This document shows, piece after piece, positions 57,422-64,000 of a stretch of 64,000 nt of DNA. Below the pieces are notes generated by a model, which saw only the letters and a list, made by a program, of their open reading frames with translations, did not search any database and was not told the DNA's origin. Position numbers and translations under genes: made by a program. Position 1 is the first letter of the stretch, and each line of letters opens with the position of its first letter. Source of the DNA: Phycomyces blakesleeanus NRRL 1555(-) (Eukaryota; Mucoromycota; Mucoromycetes; Mucorales; Phycomycetaceae); NCBI RefSeq assembly GCF_001638985.1, contig NW_017265154.1, positions 558,001 through 622,000 on the forward strand, read 5' to 3'.

Positions 57422-59146
57422 TTAGAACATCTCGTCGTGGTTAGGACAGTCATGAGTAGAGTGAATGTTATATAAATCACAGTTTTCACAATACTAATGA
57501 TTATATATATATATATATATAAATTAATAATGAGAAATAGTTGTAAAGCTTTAGATGCTTACCAGTTGTTCAAGAATGTCATAGTCTGAACGGTGAGCAG
57601 TGCAACTTAATACATCATGGCCTTCGACCTCACAGATCTCACAATACAGTACTGCTGATTCATGAAGAGATTCTGTGCTCTGGGAGAAGGAGAGGGATAC
57701 CGGAGAGAGGGGCAGCCATTCGCTCAAGTGTTTCTTTTCGGCCAGTTGGTCAGCCCTCCGGCGCTCGATTGCCAAGGATGTTTCCAACTCGGCCTCAACT
57801 AAGATCCGGGATTCCAAAAGAGCCTCTGTTTCGGCTAGCTCGGTCTGTAAGGCATCGATCTTGGCCTTTGTGGATTCTTCAAGCGCAAGGTATCGCTTGT
57901 GGTGAGTTTCGGCCTGGAGTCTGTAACGCTCGAGCTGGTTCTGTTGACGGCTATCATCAACAGTTCTTGATGATTGTGATGCTGGCAGTACCCCGTGGTC
58001 TCGTTCGAGATCAAACATGTCATCCATCAGGGCCATGCACTCTTGTTCGAGTTCAATTTGTTTCTCCTCGAGTGTCACAATCCGGGCTTTGAGTTCTGCG
58101 TTGGACTGTCGTGCTTCGTCCAACAATGATTTCTGGTCACCTTTTGACTGTTGTTGGTATTGTAGTGGTCCGCCTGTGTTACCCTTCTGAGGAACAAGAG
58201 CGCCAAAGCAGGCTTTGTATTGAGACAAGGTTTTGCGTGTGTCTAAAAGGTCCCATTCGGACTTGGCGTGGGCCATGCGTAACCGTTCGTGGTCGTCTTC
58301 GGCTTTTGTTTGTGCATCGATTGCTGCGCGTAATGAGGACCTGGTGCGCTGGGTTTCAAGCTGTGCCTGAGTGAGGGCAGCCTGGAGATGAGCAGCCTGG
58401 TCTTTTAAGGCCACGTGGCTGTGCTGCAGTTGGCTGACCTGGTTTTTCAATTCAATGTTTGCGGCAGCGATTGTTTGGCTGTCTCTCTGAAGGGTTTGAG
58501 TGATGACCATCAGTTGTTGTTCGATGAGGTGGGCGCTGGTGACCTGGAGTTCGCCAAAAGCCTGTTCTAGAGTTGGTAATACCAAGCATGGTTTTTTATT
58601 GTCGTCAATGGTTTTGGTGTGAGGGATGGTGATGAGTGAGTCGAGTGCTTTGATTTGTTGTAGATGGTGCTGTTTTATGGCATGAATGACATCTGCACGT
58701 GTCCATGGCGACTGTTCTGAGGGTTCTAGGGTGGACGCGGTTGTCCAGGCAACCGGGGGTTCCTTTTGGGATGACTTCTTTTTCCTGGTGAGGTCTGTCT
58801 TGTTGTTTAGACGCAGCAGGCCAGGATCGGTTGGGGACCGAAGAGTCTGGGAGCGCGTGACGCTGCTGCTCGGGTGGGACAGGCGTGTCAAATGAGGGTT
58901 GCGGGCCGACTTTGTGTTGGTTGGTTTTGGGTTTTGGGTTGAATTTTGGCTTGGTCTTGGTTTAGGTGTGGATGATGATGGTGATGATGGTAAGGATGAT
59001 GGTGCTGGCTTTTTAAAAGATGATGTCTTTGTGGGTTTTGGTTTTGGTATGTCTTTGAAGGATACATCAAAGAGGCCTGAAGGTGAAGGAGGAGTGTAGC
59101 GAACACCACCAAGTGAAGCACTGTGACACGCGTAAGGGTTTTCCAT
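57422..59146 (-). CDS. Coiled-coil protein with tandem CLIP-170-type zinc knuckles
   Basis: Exons 59146-57563 and 57493-57422 give 551 residues. The N-terminal 150 residues are Pro/Ser/Lys-rich (KPKPTKTSSFKKP) and could bind microtubules electrostatically. A long coiled coil (about 200-490) follows. The end carries two zinc knuckles: C-x2-C-x4-H-x4-C (Cys502, Cys505, His510, Cys515) and C-x2-C-x5-H-x4-C (Cys530, Cys533, His539, Cys544), closing with CPNHDEMF. These match the two knuckles of CLIP-170, whose C-terminus also ends in an acidic DETF-like tail and recruits dynactin/LIS1. The first knuckle is in exon 1 and the second entirely in exon 2. No CAP-Gly domain is seen upstream. A role as a plus-end or dynein adaptor is inferred. 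Confidence 0.85.
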
Positions 59147-62100
59147 TTTGATATTAGTGTTGTTGTTTATATGTATATTATATTATATTGTATTATATTA
59201 AAGACCCCAAAGTCAAAGAGCCAGGAAGAGGGTAAAGAAGAAAGAGAATGAAATGAAATGAAACAAAAAATAAATAAATAGCAATAAATAAACAGAAAAA
59301 AAAATTTAAATATTTAAATAAAATAAAATTAATTTTTTTTATATATAGATTAAATAAATAGGCTCATGATTTTATATTTATTTATTTATTTATTTATTTA
59401 TATATATATATAAAATAGGTGGTTACAAGCCCTTGTTATTTGTTTAATGGGTTGGTCTTGAAACGCTTTCCAAGATTGTACTTCTTGTCTTGGTATCTTT
59501 CCTTATTTCTTTTTGTGTAGCTTTCCTTTTAAACATAAAATCCAATAAAATAAGAAAACCTCTTTATTATACATCTTATTTATTTATATATATATACTTT
59601 TTTTTTTTCGTCTTCTTTTGTATGGTGACGATGTACTGCAGGCTAAATAACGCCAAACCAATTGGGCAAAATAGTAATAATAATAATAATAACATAACAT
59701 AGCATAACATACTGATATAGAAAAGGAATATAGTCGGATCTGTGTATCGATCGTCTTTTCTTGGTTTTGATTTTAATTTTGATTTTGATTTTGATCTAGA
59801 TATTTATTCACTTCATTGGGTCTCCAAGTAATTTCAAATCATCAGACGGCTAATATATCATTTCTTTCTATCTGATTTCTTCCCAAAAATAAATAAATGA
59901 CTTGCTGACTGACCAGTAAGACTGACTGACTGACCAGTAAGACTGACCAGTATGATTGACTGATAATCTTATGATTTATATTTTATTCGAAAAACATCAT
60001 CCTGTCAAGGTTGGGATCGTGTATCATTAAATGCAAAACGAACAAAACTCACACAGACCCACACGCTTATATTCACTGGTTAGGTTTGTCTGGCTCTATA
60101 TTTCTATCAGATTATATAATTGATTGTGTGTTCATCAATTCCTCAAGCCATGGGGTCCAACTCTTTCTTATGATATTAATTTTTATTTATTTTTTAAGCT
60201 TTGGTGGGTTGACTTGATATCTTACCCCCAAAAAGAAAAGAAATCATATCACATCAATTCATAATGCCGCTTATTTCTAGGACAACCAAATGTTTTCCGC
60301 GGATTATGTATAGGTACACACAATAAGCAAGAGATAGAAGGAAAATTTTTATTTATTTAAGATTCTATCTTTCCCCGCATTCCTATTTTATATTTTATAT
60401 ATAAAAAAAATACGCACAACATAAACAGGTCAAAATATCTATTTAGCCGGAGAACTAAAATGCGTCCTGAGTAAGAACTCAAAAAAAAATATATGGAAAA
60501 AGAAAAGGAAAAGGAAAAAAGATTCAAAAAAAAAGATTCAAAAGAAAGAGCTCTTTTGTCTGTTTGTTTGTTTGTTTGTTTGCTTGTTAAAAGCAGGAAA
60601 GAGACTAAATATTCAATATAGAAATAAAAATAAAAATAAGAAAAGGGGGGGGGTAGTGAACCGGTTGTCAAGGTTAAAACAAGGGAAATCAGAACCCTGA
60701 CAAGATTCTAATATTTTTCTTTTTCTTTTAATAATTTCAATATGATACAATACAATATAATATACATTGATGAATGATGAGTGATGATTGTACCTTGTAT
60801 GACATCAATAGTTGACCATTCACTATATAAATAATAGTCATCTTTTAGCAATTGAACCCGTGCGTAGGTTAATCTGATGCTTTTTTTTTGGTATATTAAT
60901 ATTAAATTTATTATTAATAATACAAAAATATTACACACACACACCGAAAGAGTTGGTTTATATACTTCTTTAATCAATAGACGATCTTCTTGACTATCGA
61001 ATGTGTGCAAGAGTGGGCGCTTTAATGCAAACGCCGATTAGTAAAAAGAGTGAAAGAAAGAAAGAAAATTAAGCTTAAAAAGAAACCTCTCCTCTTTATA
61101 TAGAACCAAACTAGGTTTAACATAAAATGTATGTATGCACATTAGAAAGCACATTATCGTATATGGTTTGTTATCGGCAAAAAATATATAAAATCATTCC
61201 AGAAGTATTTTGTCACCGGTTGAGAGGATAAATTGATAATTTTTTTTTGCCTTACAAGAAGTACACACTCTTTAGACACTGGGCTGATTTTTATTTTATT
61301 TTATTTTGTTATATTTAATCAGGCAATAAAGGCCTATTATCAACTTCCTCTTTTCTCTTACTGACCAACAAGAGCAGGCCAGCATCAAAAAAGAGCCGAG
61401 TGCTTATAAATTATATATCCTTTCTTCTGTTTCTTTGTATCTGTATTTGATTTATACTTTATTATTTATATAATTGTGTATATTGTGCATACATAGATAC
61501 ATAGATACATAGCTATAGTGGGAGGATTACCTTTTGTGTACATATTAGCCATAACGCACATCAATTGGTGTTAAGGCTGTTAAGGTTATGAAATACTTTT
61601 GGGGTTGTATCTAATGTCTGCAATTCTTTGTTTCGTTGGATAAATCCACAGGAACAATTTTAATATGAAGGGTACCACAAAACCAATTGCTTCTTTTGAT
61701 ATCTTTGTATTCTAAAGATCATCTCAGCCCTTTTGTTCCTCCTACCATGTACACACCGATAAACCTGGCAAAAGACCGAACAGCTATCTTTCTTTATGTC
61801 TTTATTTCCTTATTTCTTTCTTTGTATATCCATATATACTTATATAAACATATACAAATACATATATTACAATCTTATTAACTTGTCTGATAATGAAGCT
61901 ATCTTTTACATACATACATAAATACATATATATATATATATATTATATACAGTATTTGTGTTTCTGTGTCTCCTACCATTTTTCTTTTCTGTTGTTGTAA
62001 CCTTCGGAACTTGACAACACACACACACACAAAAAAGCCTCTGTGTCTGTGTGTCTGTGTGTTCATTCAAATAGCCAATACAAACATTCTGAGAAATATT

Positions 62101-63307
62101 GTTCGTAAGACAGGTAACAAACCTCGGCTTAGTCAGTTACTTGGTTAAACCGTTTATATCGGTATATTTAAGAAAACCAGAAAAAGGAAATGCTAGATAA
62201 ATAAATATCATCAAGCCAACTTGAAACAAACAATAAAGATATAAACTTGATAATATTAATAGTAGGAAGAAAATAAGGGGATTTGTATCTTAGTTCTTAT
62301 AGCGTGTTTGAAGTGTGTGGGTGTGTGGGAGAGAAAAAAAAATTTAAAAAAAAAATTGATTGGTATTCATAATCAAAATAAAAAGGCAAGGCAAGGCAAG
62401 GCAAGGCAAGGCAAGGCAAGACAAGATTACAAATTAAATAAGTACAAAATTGACACAAATATATACACATGTGTATAATGTAATCGCACCCTGTTTAATT
62501 ACGGTTCAATTTAATCCAATCCAATCCAATCCAATTCATTTCATTTCATTTCAATCTTACGACAACACGCAAGATAAACCACATTATTACATGATTTAAT
62601 AATCTCAATAAAACCTATTTACTAGAGCCGGGTAAAGTTTTACTTTTATACTTGCTCTAACTTCCATTCTTGGATGCCTTGCACCATCCACCCAAAAATA
62701 AAAATAAAAAATAAAAGAGAATTAAAGAATTAAAGAATTACAGAGTTACAGAATTACAGAATTACAGTTGAAAAACTATAATTTTAATTGACGATAGGAA
62801 AAGAGGGGAGGGGGGGATTCAACAGTTTTTTTTTTTTTAAAAAAATAAAATTTCAAAGAAAAAATCTCTATAAGTTAATATTGGCCAATTATCTTTGGAA
62901 TGTAAACTCAGAGCTTAAGTTTAGAGACTTTAAAGTGTTGAACTCCCCTTATTTCTTTTCTTTTCTTTTAATTTAGCATCAAATATCAAAAACACCGCTG
63001 CTTATTGGACAATAATTTAAATCAAGTTTTCTTTTTTTTTTAATTTTTTAATTTCAATTTAAATTTTAATTTTTTTTTAAAGAAAAAAAAAGTCTATAAG
63101 ACTGTTGAACTCCCCTAATATATGCCTATCTTTTTTTTTTCTTTTTTTTTTTAACCTGACCCTTTTACCTTTTACACACACACGTATTTGCATACAAATA
63201 AAGCCCAAAAAAAAACATTTCTATTATTCATTTATCTCTATACCTGTATTATATCTTATTTTTTTTATCTTTTCAAAATATATAAACAAATAAAAAAGGT
63301 ATCTTTT
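59147..63307. other. Long intergenic region between divergent genes
   Basis: About 4.2 kb of AT-rich DNA with many simple repeats: (TTTA)n near 59375-59400, GACTGACTGACCAGTAA repeats near 59900-59960, (TTTG)n near 60555-60585, a G9 run near 60645, (GGCAA)n at about 62382-62422 and (TCCAA)n near 62515-62535. I see no coding exon, tRNA or rRNA. Confidence 0.5.
62382..62422. repeat. GGCAA pentanucleotide repeat
   Basis: About eight GGCAA/GACAA units in the long intergenic region. Confidence 0.85.
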
Positions 63308-64000
63308 ATGCTTCCACTTGTACCTGTAGAAACCACTCCTGTCGAAGTATTAGGACAGGGCAATTGGCTCAAACTTGAATTACTAAACTACAAAGACAAG
63401 AATGGCATCTTGCGTACATGGGAAAGATGTGTTCGAAAAAAGAAGGATCCTAATGGTGTAGATGGTACGACTCTCATTGAGCCCTCCCCCTTTACAAAAA
63501 GACCTTTTTATATATATAAAATCTAATAATTGACAATTATAGCTGTTGACATTCACTGCATTCTCAAAACACCTGAACCCGAATTATTACTTGTGATTCA
63601 ATACAGGTACACAATGCACTCATTGTACTCAGTGTATCATAGTACACTATAGAACACATTTAGTACGTACAATAAGTGTATGTTTCTAAGCTATATTTCT
63701 TTATATGTATATATACATACATTTATGTAGACCTGCAATTGAATGTTACTGTGTCGAGTTTCCTTCAGGTGTGTTGAGTATTATATATATGTAGATAAAA
63801 GAAAACAAAAGAATATAAAAGGTTTATATATATATATTGTGCTTATTAGGACTTATTGATCCAAATGAAAGTCCATTGGAGGCAGCACAACGAGAATTGA
63901 TGGAAGAAACCGGTTATCAAGTAGATCAATCGAATATGAATCTATACAGTCAAAGCATGTGCTACGAACCTGGGTTAACGAATTCCCGCTGTCATGTTGT
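63308..64000 (+). CDS. ADP-ribose pyrophosphatase-type Nudix hydrolase (partial, runs off the window)
   Basis: Exons so far: 63308-63464, 63543-63606, 63731-63768 and 63850 to the window end. The N-terminus reads WLKLELLNYKDKNGILRTWE, the strand pair typical of NUDT5/Ysa1. LLLVIQYRPAIECYCVEFPSG precedes the Nudix box GLIDPNESPLEAAQRE (then LMEETGY), which has every signature residue (G-x5-E-x7-RE-x2-EE-x-G). The Arg-Pro in QYRP and the conserved EFP-G segment are hallmarks of the ADP-ribose branch. The enzyme hydrolyses ADP-ribose to AMP and ribose-5-phosphate in cytosol or nucleus. The 3' part lies outside the window. Confidence 0.9.

Overview
The window reads as a fungal nuclear chromosome segment. 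It is AT-rich, with about fifteen spliced protein-coding genes on both strands. Introns are short and mostly GT-AG, and long intergenic stretches are packed with microsatellites. The gene content points to an early-diverging filamentous fungus, most likely Mucoromycota (Mucorales or a relative). It includes an adenylyl cyclase with the fungal RA-LRR-PP2C-cyclase layout, a PPZ-type phosphatase, a LAMTOR1/Ego1-like scaffold, an Iml2/TTC39 protein, and a sepiapterin reductase of the kind used for tetrahydrobiopterin. I could not run a database search, so the taxon is an inference. All exon structures were read by hand from frame, splice sites and protein similarity.

Layout. 0-6 kb: a small membrane protein, a short protein with a WWE-like end, and an intronless GPI ethanolamine-phosphate transferase 3 (GPI13/PIG-O). 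6.7-8.8 kb: casein kinase 2 alpha (minus, eight exons). 10-12.4 kb: a seven-exon protein with a C2-like/anillin-like region and a PH domain. 12.4-20.1 kb: a gene-poor mobile-element zone. It holds a roughly 330-bp inverted-repeat element (MITE-like) and a 3.3-kb element. The larger element is flanked by TA and has about 330-bp near-identical terminal inverted repeats. It carries a central four-exon gene plus two inward-facing paralogous small genes, one behind each terminal repeat. 20.2-21.3 kb: a PRL-type phosphatase with a TATA box, a 25-codon upstream ORF and a hexanucleotide repeat. 21.6-27.2 kb (minus): a single-pass His/Pro-rich membrane protein, a sepiapterin reductase, and a secreted subtilisin-like protease with an acidic insertion in its propeptide.

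29-36.4 kb: a Ser-rich small protein, LAMTOR1-like protein (plus) and the ten-exon Iml2/TTC39 gene (minus). 38.4-45.1 kb (minus): ten-exon adenylyl cyclase of 1910 residues. 47.7-51.5 kb (plus): STE20/GCK-type kinase. 52.8-54.6 kb (plus): PPZ-like phosphatase. 57.4-59.1 kb (minus): coiled-coil protein ending in two CLIP-170-type zinc knuckles. 63.3-64 kb (plus): ADP-ribose pyrophosphatase-type Nudix hydrolase, cut by the window end.

The genes do not form a pathway cluster. Several belong to growth and nutrient signalling (CK2, cAMP, Ragulator/EGO, PRL, STE20 kinase, PPZ), but this looks like ordinary fungal gene order. The strongest candidate for an undescribed system is the 16.84-20.15 kb element. 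Other points worth checking are the PRL upstream ORF, two GC-AG introns, an 8-nt microexon and a probably inactive PP2C domain in the cyclase.
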